Shown here piece after piece: positions 11,268 through 25,228 of a stretch of 64,000 nt of DNA. Made by a program: the position numbers and the translations under genes. The DNA comes from Aldrovandia affinis (taxonomy: Eukaryota; Chordata; Actinopteri; Notacanthiformes; Halosauridae). How positions within the stretch are numbered: position 1 is the first letter of the stretch; each line of letters opens with the position of its first letter. The notes beneath the pieces were generated by a model. That model was given only the letters and a program-made list of their open reading frames with translations. It made no database searches and was not told the origin of the DNA. The stretch covers positions 434,001 to 498,000 of the forward strand of contig JAINUG010000087.1 in NCBI GenBank assembly GCA_029706075.1, read 5' to 3'.

Positions 11268-11784
11268 CACTCGACACTCGCGCGCCGGAAGGCGAGCCAG
11301 AAGCCAGGGGCGAGGCGATGGCACGTGCCCCTTCTAACAGCCTGTCCTGCCAAACAGAGGGCCAAACCCATCAACACCGTCCCGTGTGTGTCAGGACAGC
11401 GGGATCAGTGGCCGAGTGTTGCCCCCCTCCCGCCAGCCCGCAGCCACAGAATGAGGATGTCAAGCAGGGTCGTTCTGAGGTGACAGTTTCCACTTCAGAG
11501 CCTGACCGGGTTCGAAACTTGGCAGGGCTTGACAGGGAGACGGAAAACTCAGAGCCCACATGTCAAATTCGAGGGAAAAACGATTTCATTCCTTCAGCAG
11601 AAGGCGTGATGTCCTTGCTGTGAGAGCTTAAATGAAATGAACGACCCAAAACCTTGGGCAGAGTAATCCTCCATAAACTAATCTGCTCGCAGGCACCGAG
11701 AACAATGGCTAATTGTGCGACACCTCAGGGCGTGCTCAAAACATCGAAAAGGAAATATATCACCATTCACCTTACCGCCAATAG
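11268..11784. other. Unique sequence, nothing recognised
   Basis: GC-rich at the left, becoming AT-rich. The 119-codon frame at 11264-11623 shows no recognisable domain. Confidence 0.3.
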
Positions 11785-11787
11785 AGG

Positions 11788-11832
11788 GTACAATTGGCCA
11801 CCAAATTGGGAGGAAAAAAAAAAAAAAGAACA
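11788..11832 (+). mobile_element. Solo SINE 3' tail (CCAAATTGGGAG) with A-run
   Basis: ATTGGCCACCAAATTGGGAG is followed by a run of A residues. It matches the 3' ends of the tRNA-Glu-like SINEs in this window, but no head is visible upstream. Confidence 0.5.
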
Positions 11833-12029
11833 ATTTGAAATAAATGTATAAAAAAAAGAAAAAGCTAAGCTGAGCTGAAGAAATATTGTTCCACATATTT
11901 ATTTTTTTATGATGCAAGATATGGAAGTAAAGAGCTCTTTGGACTACAGATTTGTGATTTTTTTTGCCTACTCCTTCTGTAATATAATGTGTAGTTTACA
12001 ATACATGACTGTTCTTTTCAAACAACGTG

Positions 12030-12181
12030 TGGTTCTGTGTGGCTCAGCAGGTAGAGCGTGGCACTGACAACACTTAGATTGTGGATTCGATTCCCACTGG
12101 GACCACATACACTGAAAAATGTATGCATTCACTACTGTAAATCGCTTTGGGTAAAAGCACCTGGTAAATGGCATATATTAT
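12030..12181 (+). mobile_element. tRNA-Ile-like SINE, near full length
   Basis: Head TGTGTGGCTCAGCAGGTAGA (A box), AGCGTGGCACTGACAACAC and B box GATTCGATTCCC, then body ATGTATGCATTCACTACTG and tail ATCGCTTTGGGTAAAAGCAC ending TAAATGGCATATATTATATT. It is the most complete plus-strand copy of this family outside the 46.3 kb cluster. Confidence 0.85.
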
Positions 12182-13584
12182 ATTATTATCCACATTTTTA
12201 AATTGCAAAATTCAATTTCTCATGAGTATTGTATCAAGGTGCATTGCGACTCCTGTATCGGGATATATATCATGAATTGCCAATAAATACCCAATCCGGC
12301 CTCACTGAAGAGACCCATAAACTCTCCTTTGCGATATCAGAGCTGACCAACAGCTCTGGTTGTGGGATGGACTTCCTGTTCCCAGTAAGCCAATCACTGA
12401 CAATCACACTGATTGATCAGACTGATACAGGGTCCCAGCCCACACAGTAGAAGTGGTGTCTAGCAGCTTGTATAGTGGTGCTTGGCAGCTTCGAGCTCTG
12501 AGCTCTGCAACTCTCTCTGTTCCTGAACAAAACAGATTACTAGGCCCTGGACATAGGCAGGCCTCGCTCTTGTGAAGAGGCTTGCATCATAAGAGACTTT
12601 GTCTAGTAGGCTGGGACTCGCCCATGCAGCAAAGCAAATCACTTTTCATTACTCACAATGGAAGATTCTGAGTGAGCCTGAGGTCAAGAGGGTTCTAGCA
12701 AGAAAACTAAAGCAGCAGCCTTTGTCAGAGAAAAGTCCTGGAAGAAGGACCAAGCTGTGAGTTCCCTCAGCGTCAGCAAGCAGCTGAAAGGCTCATCTAG
12801 CCACCTGGGCAGCCATTCCACACAGGACAAAGGACGCCACACCAGGAGCAGACCAGCTGGACCCTCAACAGTCTTCAGGAACCAACCAGACAGATTGGGC
12901 ATAACAACCTGAAATCTCAAAAGACTTGAGAGTATAAGATAACAATTGTGTTTGGTCAAAATACATATGATCTTTTCTAATAATTCTTCTATTTATGTCT
13001 TTTGTATATTATTTTTAGATGAACGTTACAAATTGTCTTTTTATTCTAACTGATTAAACAAACTCAAATAAAAGTTATTGGTAGTTTCCTCCTAAATTAT
13101 AATAAATAGGTGGTGCCTGTGATAACTGGTAGATAACTCAGAAGGCCTGCGTCATATTTTATAGCCAACGCCACTACCATTAACAATGAATTGCATTTAT
13201 TTTTACTTGGAAGGAAACACTTAAAAAATAAACTGTACACATGATCTTATTTGAATAACTAACTTTTGCAGCACATGCTTACCGATCACGTTCTTGATCA
13301 GAAGCGAGCCTTGAGAATGTTAGTCCATTAAACTGAATTGCAAATTATTAGTCATCTTCTCTCTACATTACAGCTGACATGCTCATACTGCTACAGAGAT
13401 AAATCCATTTCCAGTGTCAGACTCAGTGTCCTCCATCGCAGTAGCACATTAAAATGCAAATCAAAAATGGCTTCCTGTCTGGAAGATGCCTTTTAGATGC
13501 AAATGTAAATAAACCTTGGCCAGCAAAATGAAATGAAAAACCTGCGCGTGATTATGCTAGGGACACCTTAAGGTGGAACCGCCT
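12182..13584. other. Unique sequence with octamer-like sites
   Basis: No gene was recognised. ATGCAAAT octamer words (POU-type sites) occur near 13455 and 13498 in complex sequence at 13370-13540, which could be an enhancer-like element. The function is inference. Confidence 0.3.
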
Positions 13585-14026
13585 CCCTGTGCTGTGTGTG
13601 TACAGCGGTCGTCTCTGTGCTGTATGTGTATCTCTGTGCTGTATGTGTACAGTGGTGTCTCTGTGCTGTATGTGTATCTCTGTGCTGTATGTGTATCTCT
13701 GTGCTGTGTGTGTATCTCTGTGCTGTGTGTGTATCTCTGTGCTGTATGTGTATCTCTGTGCTGTATGTGTATCTCTGTGCTGTATGTGTATCTCTGTGCT
13801 GTGTGTGTATCTCTGTGCTGTATGTGTATCTCTGTGCTGTATGTGTATCTCTGTGCTGTGTGTGTATCTCTGTGCTGTGTGTGTACAGCGGTCGTCTCTG
13901 TGCTGTGTGTGTATCTCTGTGCTGTGTGTGTATCTCTGTGCTGTGTGTGTATCGCTGTGCTGTGTGTGTATCTCTGTGCTGTGTGTGCACAGCGGTCGTC
14001 TCTGTGCTGTGTGTGTACAGTGGTAC
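13585..14026. repeat. 19-bp minisatellite (TCTCTGTGCTGTGTGTGTA)
   Basis: About 22 units of TCTCTGTGCTGTATGTGTA or TCTCTGTGCTGTGTGTGTA occur, with occasional units extended by CAGCGGTCG. Because 19 is not a multiple of three, one stop-free unit leaves all three frames open. This explains the overlapping Cys-Val-rich frames and the His-Thr-rich reverse frames, which are not genes. A degenerate outlier lies at about 14222-14278. Confidence 0.92.
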
Positions 14027-14160
14027 CAGTGGTACTAACCTTTTCTTTCCTGGTGTGACAGGTATGGTACGCAGCTGCCAACAATGATGTATATCGCTGT
14101 ATTACTGCACTGATCTCTTGCGCGATCTATGATTGATCTTACCATGTATTAATGCAAATC

Positions 14161-14215
14161 TTGTAAGTTGCTCTGGATAAGAGCGTCTGCTAAATGCTTA
14201 AAATGTAAATGTAAA
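14161..14215 (+). mobile_element. Solo SINE/LINE 3' tail
   Basis: TTGTAAGTTGCTCTGGATAA followed by GAGCGTCTGCTAAATG is the tail shared by the fish SINEs here, ending in TGTAAATG-like short repeats. No tRNA head lies upstream, so this is a tail-only fragment or the 3' end of the LINE that supplied the tail. Confidence 0.6.
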
Positions 14216-14279
14216 GTAAATGTCCTCTCTGTGCCTTGTGTGTACAGTGGTCCTCTCTGTGCTGTGTGTGTACAGCCGA

Positions 14280-16969
<2,690 letters not shown>

Positions 16970-17239
16970 GCACACATATCTACTAGTGTTACTATGGAGG
17001 GCAGGTAAAGTGGGCCATTTGCATGGGAGAGTCACGTCTCAATAGACACAATCAAACCTTTTTATGTACACAAGAACATCTAATCGTATTCAAGGACAGA
17101 CCCACAATATATGCCCAAGGAGAGACCCATAATATGCGCCCAAATCCCACCAACGGAAAGACTTTGAATCTCTGCGCCCTTAGATTTTAATAAGTGCCTA
17201 GTTTCATCTTAAAGAATGCGAAAAAATACTACCAACAAA

Positions 17240-17241
<2 letters not shown>

Positions 17242-17276
<35 letters not shown>

Positions 17277-17298
17277 TCACACACACACTCACACACCA
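17242..17298. repeat. (AC)n microsatellite
   Basis: An AC run with two interruptions near its right end (TTCAC, CTCAC). Confidence 0.95.
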
Positions 17299-17799
17299 AA
17301 AAGAGGATGAGCAAAAAATACAGCATCCAAGTAAAAGAATGAGAATACGCATGCAGACCGTGAGCAGAGACTGAACGCAGCAGACCCACTGCCCACAGGA
17401 CAGACCGGAGGAGATGCACTCTGACACAGAGGACACATTAGAGAAGTCTTCCGTATGTGTCCTCCGCAGGCCTCCCCACCCCCCCACTCGCTGCAGAACG
17501 CTGTCTGGACTTTGCACGTCATATTCCCCCTTATATGCTGTGACTGGTCATGCCAGCTGATTCAGAGAAGACCGCTCTTGTGGTGGAGCGAAGCTGACAG
17601 GCCTTGAAAGTCAGGAAACCGTGCAAAGTGAGCGTTGTGTAAAGTCAGCTCCAGGATGTTGTTTAGCTCATGTCATAGAGTCCAGTCCACAGATTTTAAG
17701 GGCAGGTTTATTCTGTTAGGAAACTGTAGAAATAACAATTTATTCCCCCCTTTATACTCCTCTCATATTGTGCCTTGAATATCACTCGCACAGGACCAA
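17299..17799. other. Unique sequence, nothing recognised
   Basis: No supported gene or repeat. Confidence 0.35.
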
Positions 17800-18505
17800 G
17801 GACTAGGAGCTACCGGAAAGCCAGTGACTATTTTACACCCTACAGCCCACACACAGTACTACAGGAGAGCCAGTGACTATTTTACACCCTAAAGACCCCA
17901 TACAGTACTACAGGAGAGCCAGTGACTATTTTACACCCTACAAAACACACAGTACTACAGGAGAGCCAGTGACTATTTTACACCCTACAGCTCACACACA
18001 GTACTACAGGAGAGCCAGTAACTATTTTACACCCTACAGCCCACACACAGTACTACAGGAGAGCCAGTGACTATTTTACACCCTACAGAACACACACAGT
18101 ACTACAGGAGAGTCAGTGACTATTTTACACCCTACAGCCCACACACAGTACTACAGGAGAGCCAGTGACTATTTTACACCCTACAGCCCACACACAGTAC
18201 TACAGGAGAGGCAGTGACTATTTTACACACTACAACCACACACAGTACTACAGGAGAGCCAGTGACTATTTTACACCCTACAGACCCCATACAGTACTAC
18301 AGGAGAGCCAGTGACTATTTTACACCCTACAGAACACACATAGTACTATAGGAGAACCAGTGACTATTTTACAACCTACAGGCCACACATAGTGCTACAG
18401 GAGAGTCAGTGACTATTTTACACCCTACAGAACACACATAGTACTATAGGAGAGCCAGTGACTATTTTACAACCTACAGGCCACACAGTACTACAGGAGA
18501 GCCAG
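17800..18505. repeat. About 49-bp minisatellite
   Basis: Fifteen or so tandem units contain AGTACTACAGGAGAGCCAGT and GACTATTTTACACCCTACAG, spaced 46-53 bp, followed by a variable CCCACACAC or AACACACA segment. The length variation sits in that CA-rich segment, and the rest of the unit is well conserved. The first and last units are the most diverged. Confidence 0.95.
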
Positions 18506-19765
18506 GGCTGACTGGCATTATCCACTACACCACTGAACTATCATCACTTCTGGAGAATTGAGATTGCTTACAACACAAAGTGCTCTGTAATAAGACTGAA
18601 TAGAGGCCATAGTGTAGTTATCACTACATCTATTCTCCTCGATTTCCCATGCTTACGCAAGCTGCTGATATATTTTAACAGTCTTTAAATACACAAATAT
18701 CTCAGATACACGGCATGCCAAAGGTGCACATCAAGCATCGCACAGCCATATATCCCCCCACTATCCTAGAACAGGACCGAACAAAGCAAAAGGCCAGGCA
18801 ATATAAACAGAGAAACTAAAATTAAACTACCGTTTGGAACTAAACTCTTGTTTAAGGTCACAGAAGTGCTTGCACAAGTAGGCCACACGGGTGTAGAAAC
18901 CCAGCTCCAGGCACATTCTCCTTTACAGCGAGGAAAATTGTCTGTGTCAGAACTCTGCATGGTGTCGCCCGGCGGCGATGGGAGCTGGCAAGCGGCTCAT
19001 CTTGCCAGGCCACGCTCGGGTACGACGCCAGGCTCCAGGTGGAGGGGCAGTCGAGCTCTCTCGGTTAGCGCTGGCACAGCAGGGCAGGCAGATTTGGCCT
19101 CTGAGGAGCACAGCGCTCGAACGCCGCTATCTGCCGTGGTCCAGGCACAAACGCACACGGGCTAGAGGGCCGGGAAGATGGGGAAATCCGGCCTTTAAGA
19201 AAGGAATTAAACTCTGCCTCCTCTCATCCTGAGGAGAGGACTCACTGGGCTGCAGCCCATTATAGTTACTCCAACGCACTCTGATACTGTCAGGAAGATA
19301 TCAAAACCTCATGGATAGTTTCCCCACTGATAAAACTTGAGACTCGAGTCTTCAGTAGATATAATTATTGAAGTGAACGGTGGGCGCTTAAATGCTGAAA
19401 CAGCCTTGAAAGAGGCTGTAACCTGAAGGGCTGTTTTTATGTGGAGAGCGAAAGCACTGCAGCAGTAGAACTCCAGCACAATCTCTCGCTCGCTCGCCGT
19501 CTCTCACTCTCAGCTGCGTATCCTTTATTGTCTGGAACATGCAGTGGAAAGTATTTCCAAAGCAAATGATTTGTAAAAATAAAATATTAACACGAACAGT
19601 AACATTATCTGTAATAATAATTGATACAAGGTTGGTAAATAATTAATGACACAAGAGACATTTGTGTTGCTAAAGCAATGAACACATCGGTGATGAAATT
19701 ACATTTACATTACACAATATTATACAACATCCCATAGCCTCTTTCCCTTGGTCTCTCCTCTTCTC
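18506..19765. other. Unique sequence, no gene supported
   Basis: A GC-rich patch at 18960-19170 is open for 105 and 84 codons in overlapping frames, but shows no recognisable domain. Confidence 0.3.
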
Positions 19766-20172
19766 GTTCCTCTCTCTCTCTCTCTGTGCAGTAGCAGAGG
19801 CTGCTCCTCCTCCTGTCTCATCCCTCTCTCTCTCTCTGTGTAGTAGCAGAAGCTGCTCCTCCTCCTGTCTCATTCCTCCTCTCTCTCTCTGTGCAGTAGC
19901 AGAGGCTGCTGCTCCTCCTGTCTCAGTCCTCCTCTCTCTCTCTGTGCAGTAGCAGAGGCTGCTCCTCCTCCTGTGTCATTCCTCCTCTCTGTCTCTGTGC
20001 ATTAGCAGAAGCTGCTCCTCCTCCTGTGTCATTCCTCCTCTCTCTCTCTGTGCAGTAGCAGAAGCTGCTCCTCCTCCTGTCTCATTCCTCCTCTCTCTCT
20101 GTGCAGTAGCAGAGGCTGCTCCTCCTGTCTCATTCCTCCTCTCTCTCTCTGTGCAGTAGCAGAAGCTGCTCA
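19766..20172. repeat. 50-53-bp CT-rich minisatellite
   Basis: Eight units of CTCTCTCTCTGTGCAGTAGC followed by AGAGGCTGCTCCTCCTCCTG and TCTCATTC, with unit spacing 50-53 bp. Each unit places a pyrimidine tract directly before an AG, most often TGTGCAG, a 3'-splice-site-like arrangement on the plus strand. Two units carry TAG or CAT in place of CAG. Confidence 0.93.
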
Positions 20173-20454
20173 TTCCGGTGGAGCCACAGTTCATGGCTGA
20201 CTGTCTGAACAGGGTAACGTGACTGACCACCTCTGCTCATGCGACTGACCTCTGGCCAGTCAACAAGGCTGCGTAAAACAGCCAGCACCCACATTGGTCA
20301 CTGCTTATAGACTTTTTGGTGTAAGATGGCTTTGGAAATTAAAGGCATGACAATGCTGGTCACAGGACATCATCATTCCTTCAATTAAAAATGTGACAAC
20401 AAAGATTCACATCAAATCAATTCGGATTTACTACCAGTCATGAATAACCTAAAA
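20173..20454. other. Unique spacer, nothing recognised
   Basis: About 280 bp without a recognised feature. Confidence 0.35.
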
Positions 20455-21046
20455 TACACTAAACAGCCAAAGGTAAAAAAAAAAGTTTATGTGACCAAAA
20501 ACTGAAAAAGGTTTTAGAACACCCCCATTTTCAACAGCTCAGTTTTTACTGAGTTTCAATGTGAAGAGAAGAAGTTGCAGGTTTTCAAGTAAGAAAGCCA
20601 TTGCAGATGGCAAAATAACCTAAAATGGTACAAAGGTATGGAGATTAATCAAAATGTTAAATTTGAAATTTTGAAAGGCTGCCATCAAGTAGGTGAAAGG
20701 ATGGTTCCTCAGTGTGTGACACCAACTGTCAAACATGGAGGAGGAAGCGTGATGGTCTGGGGCTCTTTTGCTGGATCCAGAGTCGGCGACTTGCACAGAG
20801 TGACTGTTAACCCACGTTAACCCATTACTTGTTCCCTGAAAAGGACCTTTTTTATAACTCTGAAAAAAACTGTTACCAAAAACTGAAAAATACTGTTATT
20901 TTTTCATTTTTGGTAACCTAAACCTTTTTTTTACTTCTGGCAGTTTACCTCTGTACCATTTCAGGTTATTCACTGGACTTGAACTGCTTAAATTTCAGTC
21001 AAAACTGGAAAATGGGGGTGTTCTAAAACTTTTGACCGGTAGTGTA
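20455..21046 (+). mobile_element. Decayed Tc1-like transposon, internally deleted
   Basis: The right end reads inward as TACACTACCGGTCAAAAGTT then TTAGAACACCCCCATTTT. The left end keeps TACACTA and, after an inserted stretch, GGTTTTAGAACACCCCCATT. The internal sequence retains two transposase remnants on the plus strand. About 592 bp survive of an element normally about 1.3 kb or more. A second copy of the family lies at 26.66-27.21 kb in the opposite orientation. Confidence 0.85.
20638..20820 (+). pseudogene. Tc1-like transposase fragment
   Basis: The frame contains VTPTVKHGGGSVMVWGSFAG at about residues 27-46, the Tc1 signature between the first and second catalytic acidic residues of the DDE domain. 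The first Asp region, the second Asp block and the NPIEHLW block are missing, so it is inactive. Just upstream (20560-20600) a short stretch encodes KRR-type residues of the N-terminal DNA-binding part, separated by a deletion. Confidence 0.8.
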
Positions 21047-21540
21047 CGTGCAAAGAAATTCAACAAATATTCTGAACAGCAGAGGATTAATGCTGTCTCT
21101 TCTCAGATGCATATGTGGTGTACTGTATGTGTACACATTATTTATGAAGACTGGTATTACAAAACAACAACACCAGAGGGAGCGCTCTGTTTGGGCACCT
21201 GCTGGCGTGACAGTGTATGAAAAACTAAATCAACGAAGCAACACAAAACAGTTTCTTCACACCCGAGGCCGTGGAATCATTCCAAAGTAAAGCTCATATT
21301 TGAAGTGTTTGTTTTCTTGGTATGAAGCCAGACAGTATTATTGCCTAAGGTGGCAGAATGAGTCTTCTCACCAAAACAAATTTGAGAGATTATTTGAATG
21401 CTAGTTTTGTCCTTGACGCAACAGGAGTTCACTGTGTGAGGCATCGTGCAGGCTGACATCAGGGTTGATATTCGGGAGAGTGTCAGTCTGCACACCTGAT
21501 GTGTCTCTGGGCTCAGCTACACAGTCAGTAGTGAAAAGAG
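21047..21540. other. Unique sequence, nothing recognised
   Basis: No supported gene or repeat. Confidence 0.35.
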
Positions 21541-21605
21541 AAGTGACAAGACCAGGTGACCAGAAGGTTGTGGGTTTGAAGCCTGGCAGTTGCACCCTGT
21601 ACTCT
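21541..21605 (+). mobile_element. SINE head fragment
   Basis: GTGACCAGAAGGTTGTGGGT followed by TTGAAGCCTGGCAGTTGCAC resembles the B-box part of a tRNA-derived SINE head. It ends just upstream of the inverted SINE at 21.64 kb. The copy is short and diverged. Confidence 0.4.
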
Positions 21606-21641
21606 GAGGCTCCTATTAAATGTACTGTTTGACCTCTGTAA

Positions 21642-21791
21642 CATATGCTATTTAGCAGATGCTTTTATCCAAAGCAACGTACAATAGTGATTGCATACAT
21701 ATTTCAGTATATGTGGTCCCAACGGGAATCGAACCACCAACCTAAGCGTTGTCAGTGCCATGCTTTACTTACTGAGCCACACAGAATCACT
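21642..21791 (-). mobile_element. tRNA-Ile-like SINE, inverted, near full length
   Basis: In minus orientation it reads TGTGTGGCTCAGTAAGTAAA, GCATGGCACTGACAACGC and a B box GGTTCGATTCCCGTTGG, then the body with TGTATGCAATCACTATTG and the tail TGCTTTGGATAAAAGCATCT. Two A-box positions differ from the other copies. Confidence 0.85.
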
Positions 21792-23789
21792 CTGTATCCT
21801 ACAACGCTCTGCTTGGCTACCCATCATTATCTGCAGTGAAACAATGCTACTGTAAGTCGTCAGTAATTCCCATTGCAGATCCATGGGTTTCTGGCCTTTG
21901 TTCAATCCCAGGTCTTAATTAATTGATTGGATCCACTGATTAATGGGGAGCCTGAATTATTTATTCCAATCAGGGTCAATCGGCGAGCCGTCTGGAAAAC
22001 CCTACAGTCCCATAGATCTTGAGACCGAAGAGTGGACACTGCTGCTGTCAGGGAATGGTTCTTTGAATCGAAACTACGCTCGCTCCATCGAACCCAGCCT
22101 GGCCTAGCGAGAGTCAAGTGCTTACACAAACTGTCCTATCAGAAGGCGCACGGGAGAGGGAAAATGAGCATCTCCTCTGCCTCCATCGATCTCCATTTTC
22201 AAAGCACGGAGGCCTGAGAAGAGAAGCGTCGCCGAGCGTGACGGAAATGACAGGAACAGCGAAGCGGGATGGAGGAACGCCGCGAGAAGAGAGCCGAGGA
22301 AGGAGCGTAGCCCATTGACACGTCCTCCTCTGTTCCACCGCCCTTGCCTTTGGAGATTAAGGAGAGGCGGTAACGGATGTAAAGAAATCAGGCAGCAGAT
22401 CTCTACCACGAGCATACGTGTCTCTCCCTGCCGAACGACAGTCAGGTTGGATGCCATTTCTCGGTCTCCTCGTTTGGAGCAATCAGTAATATTATTACAA
22501 GTTCCTTGTTCCTGTTCCTGTATCTCACTTTGCATTAAGAGACTTTATAAGCGCAACTACACTGCAAATACTAAGAGGCCACTGTGAATTTCCGTGCGTT
22601 AGCATTTTTAATATAAGGAACATGGGAAGCCTGACTGAGGACTAGAAAGAAGGGTATCCAAAGACCCTCGAGCAAACACACTTCACAACAGTAACAGCTT
22701 GTACCAGAAGGAGAGCAGAATTTTACTGACCTAAATGCCTGAGCCCACTGAAGCACTTATAGACCTAAATATAGAACCCTGACTCTCCTCAGCTGCCGTT
22801 TCTCGGGGGACAGTGGTGTCACCGTGGCAACCCATACTATAGTAGCACTCTGGCATCTGAATATTCATGTCCCTGACCTGCAGATCCCAGGGTCTCAATG
22901 GGCACAGAGGAGCTGTTGTCCTCACAATGATCCGATGGTTACCTCCCTATTATGCGTTTGAGAGTGAGCGTCGCACCATTTATTCAATCTACACATTTGA
23001 TATTGGACCGTGAAATTACATTTCAGGTATATACTGGTACTGGTATATAAGAAATTCAAAATAAAGCCCAAGGAATGTGTTTACATTTATGCACTGATCG
23101 CACACCAAGCAGTTGGCTCTTCTGAGGTTGATTATAGTATTCCCAGCCTGAACCTCTCCCTTGGTTATCCTTTCGTCTTAGAACAACCCAAGGGGCTTTT
23201 TATGCCTTGATCATTGTTAACTTCCCAAGAGGTGGAAATATAGATACCTCAGACATTGGGTTGTGAGGATGGATAAGTCATATGGCAAATTCAAAATAAA
23301 AAAATGAAATATTGGGCATGACACATTAGTCAAAAACAGCACACCATAATATCTACATATCTTACATACCCCCTGTATCATGCAGACCAATGTGAGGTAA
23401 ACTTGCCCGGGTAGTTCGGATGTGAGAGTATGCCCTTTGGCGTGAGAGAGGCTGCACACACAGCTGTCTGACGCTCACTACCCTTGTGCTCGTGTAGTCT
23501 CTGTCAGATACATTCACTGCCACTGTTCAGGAGGAGACACACACTCACACACGGTGCTGCCTGAACAATCACTGACCACTGAAGCACAGATCTGATGCCT
23601 CACAGAGGAGAGTCCAAAAGTACGGAAAAATTATTTTAGTTTGTTTATGCTTGAATAATTCTTACTGTACATATATTCGTACTACAATAAGCAACAATAC
23701 AACATATTACTCAAAAGAGACAATCTTTCCCTGGCAAGTCATATTTCGTATATCTTAGACTTCACTGTGCCCATAGAGCATATGGGGTT
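21792..23789. other. 2-kb unique stretch
   Basis: No gene is supported. A CpG-containing patch at 22120-22440 is open on the minus strand for 137 codons, with overlapping frames on the plus strand and no recognisable domain. Confidence 0.3.
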
Positions 23790-24420
23790 CCTTGGAACAG
23801 CTCATTATAGTCCAATGTTCTTGTTGAATCTCTCACCGCCTTTGCCGCAAACTTGGGGTCTGGTTTATTTTCTTTGTAACAAATTGCTAAGGGTACTCCT
23901 ATTGCGGCAAATCTTTTTAACTATTCTCTCTCCCACACTCTGGTGGTCTGGAACAGGGGACTCCAAGCTTTCAGTGTGAAAAAAACATTGATCCTCAAAA
24001 AATGTAGCTAAAACAAACGTGTTACAAATGTGTAAACAGGTCCTCCGGACTCCTTATTGTTAATTCAAAACAAAAATATCTGATGATTAAACATGTATTT
24101 TTGGATTTGCTGCCCATGTGTTTCCTTGTTACTGTGGGTGGAGGTGCCCACGCACCCTGCAGTTGCTCTTATTGGGGATGACTCCCAGATCCGGTTAAAC
24201 TTACACAAGAGATGTCTTTTATTGGCAGCCTTGACTGCATCTAACAAATCAATTCAGAAAGGCTGGGCAGAGATCGGTGTGCTCATTCTATTCTCTCCGT
24301 GTCTTGGTTTTGGAGGTCAATGGTGAGATTGCACAGGGCAGAGTCAGCCACTTTGAGCAGTCGGTCTGATGCTGTGGCCTTCGTTTTTGACCTTGTTCGT
24401 AAAGTTTAGTTTTGTTGCTT
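23790..24420 (+). mobile_element. Possible L1/Tx1-type LINE 3' remnant
   Basis: The plus-strand frame at 24093-24326 contains VALIGDDSQIRLNLHKRCLL and then LAALTASNKSIQKGW. An LLGDDS-like block followed by a helix with LLxGLTAxKKxIxxxW is what I recall at the C-terminus of fish L1/Tx1-type ORF2 proteins. Frames upstream are broken. The assignment is from memory and tentative. Confidence 0.4.
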
Positions 24421-24970
24421 TTACGGTGTATCCCCCAACTTTCCCCCTCTTAAATGTATTACTATTATTATTGTTATTACTGCTATATATTATGTTCATT
24501 AATTAACCGATGTTTTATTTTATTATGGAACCATCCAAATTAACGCCTCTGTCAAGGGGACCTGTTGTCATGATTCAAAGAAAGGAATTTGATGCACACT
24601 AAGATGGAGAGGAGTTGTACACATTTGATTCAGGTACCATTTACTCATTTGTACAGTGGTTTTGTTTTGGGATTTCTCTCCTCGCTCTATAGCCGAGATA
24701 TTCTCAGTGTGCGTGTTGGCTACATTGTTGGGAGTTCTTGACATGCAATCAAGTAAAAATTGAAAAAGATGGTGAGCGTTAATTAAAGGATCATGCCTGT
24801 TGATTTAAACTGATTATGCGCATCAATCAAAGACAAGTTCTGCATAATTGTGCAACAAATATAAGTTCTCCGTCTCCTACAGCTGTAGCTCACCAGCTGC
24901 TGCCTCGAAGCTCTCTAAACATCTCGGCTCGGCCGTTGCATCTCCCCAGCCTTTTCAGCCTGACCCACAA
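24421..24970. other. AT-rich unique sequence
   Basis: Nothing recognised before the 32-bp minisatellite. Confidence 0.35.
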
Positions 24971-24971
24971 G

Positions 24972-25228
24972 CCTCGACCTCCTCCTTTACCTACTCAGGT
25001 GAGGCTCAACCTCCTCCTTTACCTACTCAGGTGAGGCTCAACCTCCTCCTTTACCGACTCAGGTGAGGCTCAACCTCCTCCTTTACCTACTCAGGTGAGG
25101 CTCAACCTCCTCCTTTACCGACTCAGGTGAGGCTCAACCTCCTCCTTTACCTACTCAGGTGAGGCTCAACCTCCTCCTTTACCTACTCAGGTGAGGCTCA
25201 ACCTCCTCCTTTACCGACACAGACGAAG
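24972..25228. repeat. 32-bp minisatellite with splice-site-like units
   Basis: Eight units of CTCAACCTCCTCCTTTACCT plus ACTCAGGTGAGG lie in exact 32-bp register. They differ mainly at one position (CTACTC or CGACTC), in partial alternation over units 2-6, which hints at a 64-bp higher-order unit. Seven units carry CAGGTGAGG after a pyrimidine tract, and the last has decayed to CAGACGAAG. There are no unique spacers, so this is not a CRISPR array. Confidence 0.95.

Noticed and set aside
13557-14087. Five overlapping frames of 140-175 codons
   Set aside because: A stop-free 19-bp unit, not divisible by three, opens all frames of the array.
24972-25228. CRISPR-like direct repeats
   Set aside because: Units are contiguous without unique spacers, and the context is a vertebrate genome.
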